NCBI RefSeq assembly: GCF_032854445.1
Contig: NW_027018171.1
Span: forward strand, 1-64,000
Direction: 5' to 3'
DNA: 64,000 nucleotides
Source of the DNA: Liolophura sinensis
Lineage: Eukaryota; Mollusca; Polyplacophora; Chitonida; Chitonidae
A model generated the notes under the pieces. That model was not told the DNA's origin. It did no database searches and saw only the letters and a list, made by a program, of their open reading frames with translations. Both the position numbers and the translations under genes were made by a program. Positions 9,501 to 23,700 of this stretch are shown in pieces (position 1 is the first letter of the stretch; each line of letters opens with the position of its first letter).

Positions 9501-12500
9501 TAGTAAATGTAGCCGAATTGAAATAGCAAAAAGCCCAGGCAAAAATCCAAAAGTGGAAAAACTGTTCCAATGCTGCTGGTAAGAGGCTAATCCGACGTAT
9601 TTTGTGACGAGAAATCGAATGGTGCAAACCGCGTTGCTCTCCGACCAATACTTTTGGCTGTAGCGACAATTGAATGAGCATTTATGTGAAAATCACGTGC
9701 CTAACAACGGCTCTTACTCCATGGAAACCAAGGAAATTTGCAATTTTTCAACAGCTGGAGATGCCTGGCCCAATTGCGCATCTTTTGGCACCTTATTGAT
9801 GTGGGTCAGTGTTTAATTGTACTTTTTACAGCAGACTGTATCAAGTACCTTGTGTTTTTTATATACAAATGGTGTGGTTTTTCAACATGTAGATAAAGAC
9901 ATTGAGTTTGTCTTCGACTTAGAAGTAAGACAATTGCTGGATGAGTTAAATGGGCTTGGCCCAAAGATTTGACGTCTTCTGGGCTACCGAAGGGCACATA
10001 ACTTATAATCAAAAGTTGAATATAGTAATGACCAGTCGCGATATTACATAGTAAATGTAGCCGAATTGAATTAGCAAAAAGCCCAGGCAAACATCCAAAA
10101 GTGGAAAAACTGTTCCAATGCTGCTTGTAAGAGGCTAATCCGACGTATTTTGTGACGAGAAATCGAATGGTGCAAACCGCGTTGCTCTCCGACCAATACT
10201 TTTGGCTGTAGCGACAATTGAATGAGCATTTATGTGAAAATCACGTGCCCAGCAACGGCTCTTACTCCATGGAAACCAAGGAAATTTGCAATTTTTCAAC
10301 AGCTGGAGATGCCTGGCCCAATTGCGCATCTTTTGGCACCTTATTGATGTGGGTCAGTGTTTAATTGTACTTTTTACAGCAGACTGTATCAAGTACCTTG
10401 TGTTTTTTATATACAAATGGTGTGGTTTTTCAACATGTAGATAAAGACATTGAGTTTGTCTTCGACTTAGAAGTAAGACAATTGCTGGGTGAGTTAAATG
10501 GGCTTGGCCCAAAGATTTGACGTCCTCTGGGCTACCGAAGGATACATAACTTATAATCAAAAGTTGAATACAGTAATGACCAGTCGCGATATTACATAGT
10601 AAATGTAGCCGATTTCAATTAGCAAAAAGCCCAGGCAAAAATCCAAAAGTGGAAAAACTGTTCCAATGCTGCTGGTAAGAGGCTAATCCGACGTATTTTG
10701 TGACGAGAAATCGAATGGTGCAAACCGCGTTGCTCTCCGACCAATACTTTTGGCTGTAGCGACAATTGAATGAGCATTTATGTGAAAATCACGTGCCCAG
10801 CAACGGCTCTTACTCCATGGAAACCAAGGAAATTTGCAATTTTTTAACAGCTGGAGATGCCTGACTCAAATCTGCATCTTTTGGCACCTTATTGATGCGG
10901 GTCAGTGTTCAATTGTACTTTTTACAGCAGACTGTATCAAGTACCTTGTTGTTTTTATATACAAATGGTGTGGTTTTTCAACATGTAGATAAAGACATTG
11001 AGTTTGTCTTCGACTTAGAAGTAAGACAATTGCTGGATGAGTTAAATGGGCTTGGCCCAAAGATTTGACGTCTTCTGGGCTACCGAAGGGCACATAACTT
11101 ATAATCAAAAGTTGAATATAGTAATGACCAGTCGCGATATTACATAGTAAATGTAGCCGAATTTAATTAGCAAAAAGCCCAAGCAAAAATCCAAAAGTGG
11201 AAAAACTGTTCCAATGCTGCTGGTAAGAGGCTAATCCGACGTATATTGTGACGACAAATCGAATGGTGCAAACCGCGTTGCTCTCCGACCAATACTTTTG
11301 GCTGTAGCGACAATTGAATGAGCATTTATGTGAAAATCACGTGCCTAACAACGGCTCTTACTCCATGGAAACCAAGGAAATTTGCAATTTTTCAACAGCT
11401 GGAGATGCCTGGCCCAATTGCGCATCTTTTGGCACCTTATTGATGTGGGTCAGTGTTCAATTGTACTTTTTACAGCAGACTGTATCAAGTACCTTGTGTT
11501 TTTTATATACAAATGGTGTGGTTTTTCAACATGTAGATAAAGACATTGAGTTTGTCTTCGACTTAGAAGTAAGACAATTGCTGGATGAGTTAAATGGGCT
11601 TGGCCCAAAGATTTGACGTCTTCTGGGCTACCCTAAGGCACATAACTTATAATCAAAAGTTGAATATAGTAATGACCAGTCGCGATATTACATAGTAAAT
11701 GTAGCCGAATTCAATTAGCAAAAAGCCCAGGCAAAAATCCAAAAGTGGAAAAACTGTTCCAATGCTGCTGGTAAGAGGCTAATCCGACGTATTTTGTGAC
11801 GAGAAATCGAATGGTGCAAACCGCGTTGCTCTCCGCCCAATACTTTTGGCTGTAGCGACAATTGAATGAGCATTTATGATAAAATTACGTGCCCAGCAAC
11901 GGCTCTTACTCCATGGAAACCAAGGAAATTTGCAATTTTTAAACAGCTGGAGATGCCTGGCCCAATTGCGCATCTTTTGGCACCTTATTGATGTGGGTCA
12001 GTGTTCAATTGTACTTTTTACAGCAGACTATATCAAGTACCTTGTTGTTTTTATATACAAATGGTGTGGTTTTTCAACATGTAGATAAAGAAATTGAGTT
12101 TGTCTTTGACTTAGAAGTAAGACAATTGCTGGGTGAGTTGAATGGGCTTGGCCCAAAGATTTGACGTCTTCTGGGCTACCGAAGGATACATAACTTATAA
12201 TCAAAAGTTGAATACAGTAATGACCAGTCGCGATATTACATAGTAAATGTAGCCGATTTCAATTAGCAAAAAGCCCAGGCAAAAATCCAAAAGTGGAAAA
12301 ACTGTTCCAATGCTGCTGGTAAGAGGCTAATCCGACGTATTTTGTGACGAGAAATCGAATGGTGCAAACCGCGTTGCTCTCCGACCAATACTTTTGGCTG
12401 TAGCGACAATTGAATGAGCATTTATGTGAAAATCACGTGCCCAGCAATGGCTCTTACTCCATGGAAACCAAGGAAATTTGCAATTTTTTAACAGCTGAAG

Positions 12501-14737
12501 ATGCCTGACTCAAATCCGCATCTTTTGGCACCTTATTGATGTGGGTCAGTGTTCAATTGTACTTTTTACAGCAGACTGTATCAAGTACCTTGTTGTTTTT
12601 ATATACAAATGGTGTGGTTTTTCAACATGTAGATAAAGACATTGAGTTTGTCTTCGACTTAGAAGTAAGACATTTGCTGGGTGAGATAAATGGGCTTGGC
12701 CCAAAGATTTGACGTCCTCTGGGCTACCGAAAGGCACATAACTTATAATCAAAAGTTGACAATAGTAATGACCAGTCGCGATATTACATAGTAAATGTAG
12801 CCTAATTTAATTAGCAAAAAGCCCAAGCAAAAATCCCAAAGTGGAAAAACTGTTCCAATGCTGCTGATAAGAGGCTAATCCGACGTATTTTGTGAAGAGA
12901 AATCGAATGGTGCAAACCGCGTTGCTCTCCGACCAATACTTTTGGCTGTAGCGACAATTGAATGAGCATTTATGATAAAATTACGTGCCCAGCAACGGCT
13001 CTTACTCCATGGAAACCAAGGAAATTTGCAATTTTTAAACAGCTGGAGATGCCTGGCCCAATTGCGCATCTTTTGGCACCTTATTGATGTGGGTCAGTGT
13101 TCAATTGTACTTTTTACAGCAGACTATATCAAGTACCTTGTTGTTTTTATATACAAATGGTGTGGTTTTTCAACATGTAGATAAAGAAATTGAGTTTGTC
13201 TTTGACTTAGAAGTAAGACAATTGCTGGGTGAGTTGAATGGGCTTGGCCCAAAGATTTGACGTCCTCTGGGCTACCGAAGGATACATAACTTATAATCAA
13301 AAGTTGAATACAGTAATGACCAGTCGCGATATTACATAGTAAATGTAGCCGATTTCAATTAGCAAAAAGCCCAGGCAAAAATCCAAAAGTGGAAAAACTG
13401 TTCCAATTCTGCTGGTAAGAGGCTAATCCGACGTATTTTGTGACGACAAATCGAATGGTGCAAACCGCGTTGCTCTCCGACCAATACTTTTGGCTGTAGC
13501 GACAATTGAATGAGCATTTATGTGAAAATCACGTGCCCAGCAACGGCTCTTACTCCATGGAAACCAAGGAAATTTGCAATTTTTCAACAGCTGGAGATGC
13601 CTGGCCCAATTGCGCATCTTTTGGCACCTTATTGATGTGGGTCAGTGTTCAATTGTACTTTTTACAGCAGACTGTATCAAGTACCTTGTGTTTTTTATAT
13701 ACAAATGGTGTGGTTTTTCAACATGTAGATAAAGACATTGAGTTTGTCTTCGACTTAGAAGTAAGACAATTGCTGGATGAGTTAAATGGGCTTGGCCCAA
13801 AGATTTGACGTCCTCTGGGCTACCGAAGGATACATAACTTATAATCAAAAGTTGAATACAGTAATGACCAGTCGCGATATTACATAGTAAATGTAGCCGA
13901 TTTCAATTAGCAAAAAGCCCAGGCAAAAATCCAAAAGTGGAAAAACTGTTCCAATGCTGCTGGTAAGAGGCTAATCCGACGTATTTTGTGACGAGAAATC
14001 GAATGGTGCAAACCGCGTTGCTCTCCGACCAATACTTTTGGCTGTAGCGACAATTGAATGAGCATTTATGTGAAAATCACGTGCCCAGCAATGGCTCTTA
14101 CTCCATGGAAACCAAGGAAATTTGCAATTTTTTAACAGCTGGAGATGCCTGACTCAAATCCGCATCTTTTGGCACCTTATTGATGTGGGTCAGTGTTCAA
14201 TTGTACTTTTTACAGCAGACTGTATCAAGTACCTTGTTGTTTTTATATACAAATGGTGTGGTTTTTCAACATGTAGATAAAGACATTGAGTTTGTCTTCG
14301 ACTTAGAAGTAAGACATTTGCTGGGTGAGATAAATGGGCTTGGCCCAAAGATTTGACGTCCTCTGGGCTACCGAAAGGCACATAACTTATAATCAAAAGT
14401 TGACAATAGTAATGATCAGTCGCGATATTACATAGTAAATGTAGCCTAATTTAATTAGCAAAAAGCCCAAGCAAAAATCCAAAAGTGGAAAAACTGTTCC
14501 AATGCTGCTGGTAAGAGGCTAATCTGACGTATTTTGTGACGAGAAATCGAATGGTGCAAACCGCGTTGCTCTCCGACCAATACTTTTGGCTGTAGCGACA
14601 ATTGAATGAGCATTTATGTGAAAATCACGTGCCTAACAACGGCTCTTACTCCATGGAAACCAAGGAAATTTGCAATTTTTCAACAGCTGGAGATGCCTGG
14701 CCCAATTGCGCATCTTTTGGCACCTTATTGATGTGGG
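6517..14737 (+). repeat. Array segment II: A-type subfamily block, 15 monomers
   Basis: This segment introduces a divergent subfamily. Its markers are GAAGGATAC, TACAGTAATG, CTGACTCAA in place of CTGGCCCAA, ATAAAATTACG in place of GTGAAAATCACG, CCCTAAGGCAC, and ACATTTGCTGGG. Monomers start at 6517, 7065, 7613, 8161, 8709, 9257, 9806, 10354, 10902, 11450, 11998, 12546, 13094, 13642 and 14190. Local shifts by 2 and 3 monomers are visible: GAATTAGAAT at 6931 and 8575 is 3 monomers apart, and ATAAAATTACG at 11878 and 12974 is 2 apart. A-type markers are mixed with B-type ones inside single monomers, so many copies are mosaics. Confidence 0.8.
9257..9805 (+). repeat. 549-bp variant monomer, second copy of a private pair
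   Basis: It repeats the ACATAC, GGTATTTTTAACATG and TCTTTGAC changes of the monomer at 3228, with an extra ATACAG change near 9350. It follows a monomer (8709) whose tail shares GAATTCAAATGG and TTGCACATC with the one preceding the first copy. The shared haplotype therefore spans at least a monomer boundary. Confidence 0.8.
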
Positions 14738-17700
14738 TCAGTGTTTAATTGTACTTTTTACAGCAGACTGTATCAAGTACCTTGTGTTTTTTATATACAA
14801 ATGGTGTGGTTTTTCAACATGTAGATAAAGACATTGAGTTTGTCTTCGACTTAGAAGTAAGACAATTGCTGGATGAGTTAAATGGGCTTGGCCCAAAGAT
14901 TTGACGTCTTCTGGGCTACCGAAGGGCACATAACTTATAATCAAAAGTTGAATATAGTAATGACCAGTCGCGATATTACATAGTAAATGTAGCCGAATTT
15001 AATTAGCAAAAAGCCCAGGCAAAAATCCAAAAGTGGAAAAACTGTTCCAATGCTGCTGGTAAGAGGCTAATCCGACGTATTTTGTGACGAGAAATCGAAT
15101 GGTGCAAACCGCGTTGCTCTCCGCCCAATACTTTTGGCTGTAGCGACAATTGAATGAGCATTTATGTGAAAATCACGTGCCCAGCAACGGCTCTTACTCC
15201 ATGGAAACCAAGGAAATTTGCAATTTTTCAACAGCTGGAGATGCCTGGCCCAATTGCGCATCTTTTGGCACCTTATTGATGTGGGTCAGTGTTTAATTGT
15301 ACTTTTTACAGCAGACTGTATCAAATACCTTGTGTTTTTTATATACAAATGGTGTGGTTTTTCAACATGTAGATAAAGACATTGAGTTTGTCTTCGACTT
15401 AGAAGTAAGACAATTGCTGGATGAGTTAAATGGGCTTGGCCCAAAGATTTGACGTCTTCTGGGCTACCGAAGGGCACATAACTTATAATCAAAAGTTGAA
15501 TATAGTAATGACCAGTCGCGATATTACATAGTAAATGTAGCCTAATTTAATTAGCAAAAAGCCCAGGCAAAAATCCAAAAGTGGAAAAACTGTTCCAATG
15601 CTGCTGGTAAGAGGCTAATCCGACGTATTTTGTGACGAGAAATCGAATGGTGCAAACCGCGTTGCCCTCCCACCAACACTTATGGCTGTAGCTACAATTG
15701 AATGAGCATTTATGTGAAAATCATGTGCCTAACAACGGCTCTTACTCCATGGAAACCAAGGAAATTTGCAATTTTTCAACAGCTGGAGATGCCTGGCCCA
15801 ATTGCGCATCTTTTGGCACCTTATTGATGTGGGTCAGTGTTTAATTGTACTTTTTACAGCAGACTGTATCAAGTACCTTGTGTTTTTTATATACAAATGG
15901 TGTGGTTTTTCAACATGTAGATTAAGACATTGAGTTTGTCTTCGACTTAGAAGTAGGACAATTGCTGGATGAGTTAAATGGGCTTGGCCCAAAGATTTGA
16001 CGTCTTCTGGGCTACCGAAGGGCACATAACTTATAATCAAAAGTTGAATATAGTAATGACCAGTCGCGATATTACATAGTAAATGTAGCCGATTTCAATT
16101 AGCAAAAAGCCCAGGCAAAAATCCAAAAGTGGAAAAACTGTTCCAATTCTGCTGGTAAGAGGCTAATCCGACGTATTTTGTGACGAGAAATCGAATGGTG
16201 CAAACCGCGTTGCTCTCCGACCAATACTTTTGGCTGTAGCGACAATTGAATGAGCATTTATGTGAAAATCACGTGCCTAACAACGGCTCTTACTCCATGG
16301 AAACCAAGGAAATTTGCAATTTTCCAACAGCTGGAGATGCCTGGCCCAATTGCGCATCTTTTGGCACCTTATTGGTGTGGGTCAGTGTTTAATTGTACTT
16401 TTTACAGCAGACTGTATCAAATACCTCGTGTTTTTTATATACAAATGGTGTGGTTTTTCAACATGTAGATAAAGACATTGAGTTTGTCTTCGACTTAGAA
16501 GTAAGACAATTGCTGGATGAGTTAAATGGGCTTGGCCCAAAGATTTGACGTCTTCTGGGCTACCGAAGGGCACATAACTTATAATCAAAAGTTGAATATA
16601 GTAATGACCAGTCGCGATATTACATAGTAAATGTAGCCGAATTGAATTAGCAAAAAGCCCAGGCAAAAATCCAAAAGTGGAAAAACTGTTCCAATTCTGC
16701 TGGTAAGAGGCTAATCCGACGTATTTTGTGACGAGAAATCGAATGGTGCAAACCGCGTTGCTCTCCGACCAATACTTTTGGCTGTAGCGACAATTGAATG
16801 AGCATTTATGTGAAAATCACGTGCCTAACAACGGCTCTTACTCCATGGAAACCAAGGAAATTTGCAATTTTTAAACAGCTGGAGATGCCTGGCCCAATTG
16901 CGCATCTTTTGGCACCTTATTGATGTGGGTCAGTGTTCAATTGTACTTTTTACAGCAGACTGTATCAAGTACCTTGTTGTTTTTATATACAAATGGTGTG
17001 GTTTTTCAACATGTAGATAAAGACATTGAGTTTGTCTTCGACTTAGAAGTAAGACAATTGCTGGATGAGTTAAATGGGCTTGGCCCAAAGATTTGACGTC
17101 TTCTGGGCTACCGAAGGGCACATAACTTATAATCAAAAGTTGAATATAGTAATGACCAGTCGCGATATTACATAGTAAATGTAGCCGAATTGAATTAGCA
17201 AAAAGCCCAAGCAAAAATCCAAAAGTGGAAAAACTGTTCCAATGCTGCTGGTAAGAGGCTAATCCGACGTATTTTGTGACGAGAAATCGAATGGTGCAAA
17301 CCGCGTTGCTCTCCGACCAATACTTTTGGCTGTAGCGACAATTGAATGAGCATTTATGTAAAAATCACGTGCCTAACAACGGCTCTTACTCCATGGAAAC
17401 CAAGGAAATTTGCAATTTTTCAACAGCTGGAGATGCCTGGCCCAATTGCGCATCTTTTGGCACCTTATTGATGTGGGTCAGTGTTTAATTGTACTTTTTA
17501 CAGCAGACTGTATCAAATACCTTGTGTTTTTTGTATACAAATGGTGTGGTTTTTCAACATGTAGATAAAGACATTGAGTTTGTCTTCGACTTAGAAGTAA
17601 GACAATTGCTGGGTGAGATAAATGGGCTTGGCCCAAAGATTTGACGTCTTCTGGGCTACCGAAGGGCACATAACTTATAATCAAAAGTTGAATATAGTAA

Positions 17701-20700
17701 TGACCAGTCGCGATATTACATAGTAAATGTAGCCGATTTCAATTAGCAAAAATCCCAGGCAAAAATCCAAAAGTGGAAAAACTGTTCCAATGCTGCTGGT
17801 AAGAGGCTAATCCGACGTATTTTGTGACGAGAATTCAAATGGTGCAAACCGCGTTGCCCTCCGACCAATACTTTTGGCTGTAGCGACAATTGAATGAGCA
17901 TTTATGTGAAAATCACGTGCCCAGCAACGGCTCTTACTTCATGGAAACCAAGGAAATTTGCAATTTTTCAACAGCTGGAAATGCCTGGCCCAATTGCGCA
18001 TCTTTTGGCACCTTATTGATGTGGGTCAGTGTTCAATTGTACTTTTTACAGCAGACTATATCAAGTACCTTGTTGTTTTTATATACAAATGGTGTGGTTT
18101 TTCAACATGTAGATAAAGACATTGAGTTTGTCTTCGACTTAGAAGTAAGACATTTGCTGGGTGAGATAAATGGGCTTGGCCCAAAGATTTGACGTCCTCT
18201 GGGCTACCGAAGGGCACATAACTTATAATCAAAAGTTGAATACAGTAATGACCAGTCGCGATATTACATAGTAAATGTAGCCGAATTGAATTAGCAAAAA
18301 GCCCAGGCAAAAATCCCAAAGTGGAAAAACTGTTCCAATGCTGCTGGTAAGAGGCTAATCCGACGTATTTTGTGACGAGAAATCGAATGGTGCAAACCGC
18401 GTTGCCCTCCCACCAACACTTATGGCTGTAGCTACAATTGAATGAGCATTTATGTGAAAATCACGTGCCTAACAACGGCTCTTACTCCATGGAAACCAAG
18501 GAAATTTGCAATTTTTCAACAGCTGGAGATGCCTGGCCCAATTGCGCATCTTTTGGCACCTTATTGATGTGGGTCAGTGTTTAATTGTACTTTTTACAGC
18601 AGACTGTATCAAGTACCTTGTGTTTTTTATATACAAATGGTGTGGTTTTTCAACATGTAGATTAAGACATTGAGTTTGTCTTCGACTTAGAAGTAGGACA
18701 ATTGCTGGATGAGTTAAATGGGCTTGGCCCAAAGATTTGACGTCTTCTGGGCTACCGAAGGGCACATAACTTATAATCAAAAGTTGAATATAGTAATGAC
18801 CAGTCGCGATATTACATAGTAAATGTAGCCGATTTCAATTAGCAAAAATCCCAGGCAAAAATCCAAAAGTGGAAAAACTGTTCCAATTCTGCTGGTAAGA
18901 GGCTAATCCGACGTATTTTGTGACGAGAAATCGAATGGTGCAAACCGCGTTGCTCTCCGACCAATACTTTTGGCTGTAGCGACAATTGAATGAGCATTTA
19001 TGTGAAAATCACGTGCCTAACAACGGCTCTTACTCCATGGAAACCAAGGAAATTTGCAATTTTTCAACAGCTGGAGATGCCTGGCCCAATTGCGCATCTT
19101 TTGGCACCTTATTGGTGTGGGTCAGTGTTTAATTGTACTTTTTACAGCAGACTGTATCAAATACCTCGTGTTTTTTATATACAAATGGTGTGGTTTTTCA
19201 ACATGTAGATAAAGACATTGAGTTTGTCTTCGACTTAGAAGTAAGACAATTGCTGGATGAGTTAAATGGGCTTGGCCCAAAGATTTGACGTCTTCTGGGC
19301 TACCGAAGGGCACATAACTTATAATCAAAAGTTGAATATAGTAATGACCAGTCGCGATATTACATAGTAAATGTAGCCTAATTTAATTAGCAAAAAGCCC
19401 AAGCAAAAATCCAAAAGTCGAAAAACTGCTCCAATGCTGCTGGTAAGAGGCTAATCCGACGTATTTTGTGACGAGAAATCGAATGGTGCAAACCGCGTTG
19501 CTCTCCGACCAATACTTTTGGCTGTAGCGACAATTGAATGAGCATTTATGTGAAAATCATGTGCCTAACAACGGCTCTTACTCCATGGAAACCAAGGAAA
19601 TTTGCAATTTTTCAACAGCTGGAGATGCCTGGCCCAATTGCGCATCTTTTTGCACCTTATTGATGTGGGTCAGTGTTTAATTGTACTTTTTACAGCAGAC
19701 TGTATCAAGTACCTTGTGTTTTTTATATACAAATGGTGTCGTTTTTCAACATGTAGATAAAGACATTGAGTTTGTCTTCGACTTAGAAGTAAGACAATTG
19801 CTGGATGAGTTAAATGGGCTTGGCCCAAAGATTTGACGTCTTCTGGGCTACCGAAGGGCACATAACTTATAATCAAAAGTTGAATATAGTAATGACCAGT
19901 CGCGATATTACATAGTAAATGTAGCCGAATTGAATTAGCAGAAAGCCCAGGCAAAAATCCAAAAGTGGAAAAACTGTTCCAATTCTGCTGGTAAGAGGCT
20001 AATCCGACGTATTTTGTGACGAGAAATCGAATGGTGCAAACCGCGTTGCTCTCCGACCAATACTTTTGGCTGTAGCGACAATTGAATGAGCATTTATGTG
20101 AAAATCACGTGCCTAACAACGGCTCTTACTCCATGGAAACCAAGGAAATTTGCAATTTTTCAACAGCTGGAGATGCCTAGCCCAATTGCGCATCTTTTGG
20201 CACCTTATTGATGTGGGTCAGTGTTCAATTGTACTTTTTACAGCAGACTGTATCAAGTACCTTGTTGTTTTTATATACAAATGGTGTGGTTTTTCAACAT
20301 GTAGATAAAGACATTGAGTTTGTCTTCGACTTAGAAGTAAGACAATTGCTGGATGAGTTAAATGGGCTTGGCCCAAAGATTTGACGTCTTCTGGGCTACC
20401 GAAGGGCACATAACTTATAATCAAAAGTTGAATATAGTAATGACCAGTCGCGATATTACATAGTAAATGTAGCCGAATTGAATTAGCAAAAAGCCCAAGC
20501 AAAAATCCAAAAGTGGAAAAACTGTTCCAATGCTGCTGGTAAAAGGCTATTCTGACGTATTTTGTGACGAGAAATCGAATGGTGCAAACCGCGTTGCTCT
20601 CCGACCAATACTTTTGGCTGTAGCGACAATTGAATGAGCATTTATGTGAAAATCACGTGCCCAGCAACGGCTCTTACTCCATGGAAACCAAGGAAATTTG

Positions 20701-20765
20701 CAATTTTTTAACAGCTGGAGATGCCTGGCCCAATTGCGCATCTTTTGGCACCTTATTGATGTGGG
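14738..20765 (+). repeat. Array segment III: B-type block, 11 monomers
   Basis: Monomers start every 548 bp from 14738 to 20218. The first three match 24603, 25151 and 25699 (offset 9,865 bp, 18 monomers). Those at 16930-19122 match 31727-33919 (offset 14,797 bp, 27 monomers). Markers include ACATGTAGATTAAG with AAGTAGGAC (15834 and 18574), TACCTCGTG (16382 and 19122), GTCGAAAAACTGCTCC (near 19417) and CCCACCAACAC with GTAGCTACA (15670 and 18411). The monomer at 16382 is a probable hybrid. Confidence 0.82.
16382..16929 (+). repeat. Probable hybrid monomer (one-monomer deletion product)
   Basis: The head carries TACCTCGTG, as in the monomers at 19122, 26247 and 30631. Its tail carries GCCGAATTG, CCCAGG, AATTCTGCTGG and TTTTTAAACAG, as in the monomers at 26795 and 31179. 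In the other copies these two halves belong to consecutive monomers, with GCCTAATTT and GTCGAAAAACTGCTCC between them. The join lies between about 16432 and 16639. An unequal exchange removing one monomer explains this, and it also explains the offset to segment V changing from 18 to 19 monomers here. Confidence 0.7.
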
Positions 20766-23700
20766 TCAGTGTTTAATTGTACTTTTTACAGCAGACTGTA
20801 TCAAGTACCTTGTGTTTTTTATATACAAATGGTGTGGTTTTTCAACATGTAGATAAAGACATTGAGTTTGTCTTCGACTTAGAAGTAAGACAATTGCTAG
20901 ATGAGTTAAATGGGCTTGGCCCAAAGATTTGACGTCTTCTGGGCTACCCTAAGGCACATAACTTATAATCAAAAGTTGAATATAGTAATGACCAGTCGCG
21001 ATATTACATAGTAAATGTAGCCGAATTGAATTAGCAAAAAGCCCAGGCAAAAATCCAAAAGTGGAAAAACTGTTCCAATGCTGCTGGTAAGAGGCTAATC
21101 CGACGTATTTTGTGACGAGAAATCGAATGGTGCAAACCGCGTTGCTCTCCGACCAATACTTTTGGCTGTAGCGACAATTGAATGAGCATATATGATAAAA
21201 TTACGTGCCCAGCAACGGCTCTTACTCCATGGAAACCAAGGAAATTTACAATTTTTAAACAGCTGGAGATGCCTGGCCCAATTGCGCATCTTTTGGCACC
21301 TTATTGATGTGGGTCAGTGTTCAATTGTACTTTTTACAGCAGACTATATCAAGTACCTTGTTGTTTTTATATACAAATGGTGTGGTTTTTCAACATGTAG
21401 ATAAAGAAATTGAGTTTGTCTTCGACTTAGAAGTAAGACAATTGCTGGGTGAGTTAAATGGGCTTGGCCCAAAGATTTGACGTCCTCTGGGCTACCGAAG
21501 GATACATAACTTATAATCAAAAGTTGAATACAGTAATGACCAGTCGCGATATTACATAGTAAATGTAGCCGATTTCAATTAGCAAAAAGCCCAGGCAAAA
21601 ATCCAAAAGTGGAAAAACTGTTCCAATGCTGCTGGTAAGAGGCTAATCCGACGCATTTTGTGACGAGAAATCGAATGGTGCAAACCGCGTTGCTCTCCGA
21701 CCAATACTTTTGGCTGTAGCGACAATTGAATTAGAATATATGTGAAAATCACGTGCCCAGGAACGGCTCTTACTCCATGGAAACCAAGGAAATTTGCAAT
21801 TTTTCAACAGCTGGAGATGCCTGGCCCAATTGCGCATCTTTTGGCACCTTATTGATGTGGGTCAGTGTTTAATTGTACTTTTTACAGCAGACTGTATCAA
21901 GTACCTTGTGTTTTTTATATACAAATGGTGTGGTTTTTCAACATGTAGATAAAGACATTGAGTTTGTCTTCGACTTAGAAGTAAGACAATTGCTGGGTGA
22001 GTTAAATGGGCTTGGCCCAAAGATTTGACGTCCTCTGGGCTACCGAAGGATACATAACTTATAATCAAAAGTTGAATACAGTAATGACCAGTCGCGATAT
22101 TACATAGTAAATGTAGCCGATTTCAATTAGCAAAAAGCCCAGGCAAAAATCCAAAAGTGGAAAAACTGTTCCAATGCTGCTGGTAAGAGGCTAATCCGAC
22201 GTATTTTGTGACGAGAAATCGAATGGTGCAAACCGCGTTGCTCTCCGACCAATACTTTTGGCTGTAGCGACAATTGAATGAGCATTTATGTGAAAATCAC
22301 GTGCCCAGCAACGGCTCTTACTCCATGGAAACCAAGGAAATTTGCAATTTTTTAACAGCTGGAGATGCCTGACTCAAATCTGCATCTTTTGGCACCTTAT
22401 TGATGCGGGTCAGTGTTCAATTGTACTTTTTACAGCAGACTGTATCAAGTACCTTGTTGTTTTTATATACAAATGGTGTGGTTTTTCAACATGTAGATAA
22501 AGACATTGAGTTTGTCTTCGACTTAGAAGTAAGACAATTGCTGGATGAGTTAAATGGGCTTGGCCCAAAGATTTGACGTCTTCTGGGCTACCGAAGGGCA
22601 CATAACTTATAATCAAAAGTTGAATATAGTAATGACCAGTCGCGATATTACATAGTAAATGTAGCCGAATTTAATTAGCAAAAAGCCCAAGCAAAAATCC
22701 AAAAGTGGAAAAAACTGTTCCAATGCTGCTGGTAAGAGGCTAATCCGACGTATATTGTGACGACAAATCGAATGGTGCAAACCGCGTTGCTCTCCGACCA
22801 ATACTTTTGGCTGTAGCGACAATTGAATGAGCATTTATGTGAAAATCACGTGCCTAACAACGGCTCTTACTCCATGGAAACCAAGGAAATTTGCAATTTT
22901 TCAACAGCTGGAGATGCCTGGCCCAATTGCGCATCTTTTGGCACCTTATTGATGTGGGTCAGTGTTCAATTGTACTTTTTACAGCAGACTGTATCAAGTA
23001 CCTTGTGTTTTTTATATACAAATGGTGTGGTTTTTCAACATGTAGATAAAGACATTGAGTTTGTCTTCGACTTAGAAGTAAGACAATTGCTGGATGAGTT
23101 AAATGGGCTTGGCCCAAAGATTTGACGTCTTCTGGGCTACCCTAAGGCACATAACTTATAATCAAAAGTTGAATATAGTAATGACCAGTCGCGATATTAC
23201 ATAGTAAATGTAGCCGAATTCAATTAGCAAAAATCCCAGGCAAAAATCCAAAAGTGGAAAAACTGTTCCAATGCTGCTGGTAAGAGGCTAATCCGACGTA
23301 TTTTGTGACGAGAAATCGAATGGTGCAAACCGCGTTGCTCTCCGACCAATACTTTTGGCTGTAGCGACAATTGAATGAGCATTTATGATAAAATTACGTG
23401 CCCAGCAGCGGCTCTTACTCCATGGAAACCAAGGAAATTTGCAATTTTTAAACAGCTGGAGATGCCTGGCCCAATTGCGCATCTTTTGGCACCTTATTGA
23501 TGTGGGTCAGTGTTCAATTGTACTTTTTACAGCAGACTATATCAAGTACCTTGTTGTTTTTATATACAAATGGTGTGGTTTTTCAACATGTAGATAAAGA
23601 AATTGAGTTTGTCTTTGACTTAGAAGTAAGACAATTGCTGGGTGAGTTGAATAGGCTTGGCCCAAAGATTTGACGTCTTCTGGGGTACCGAAGGATACAT

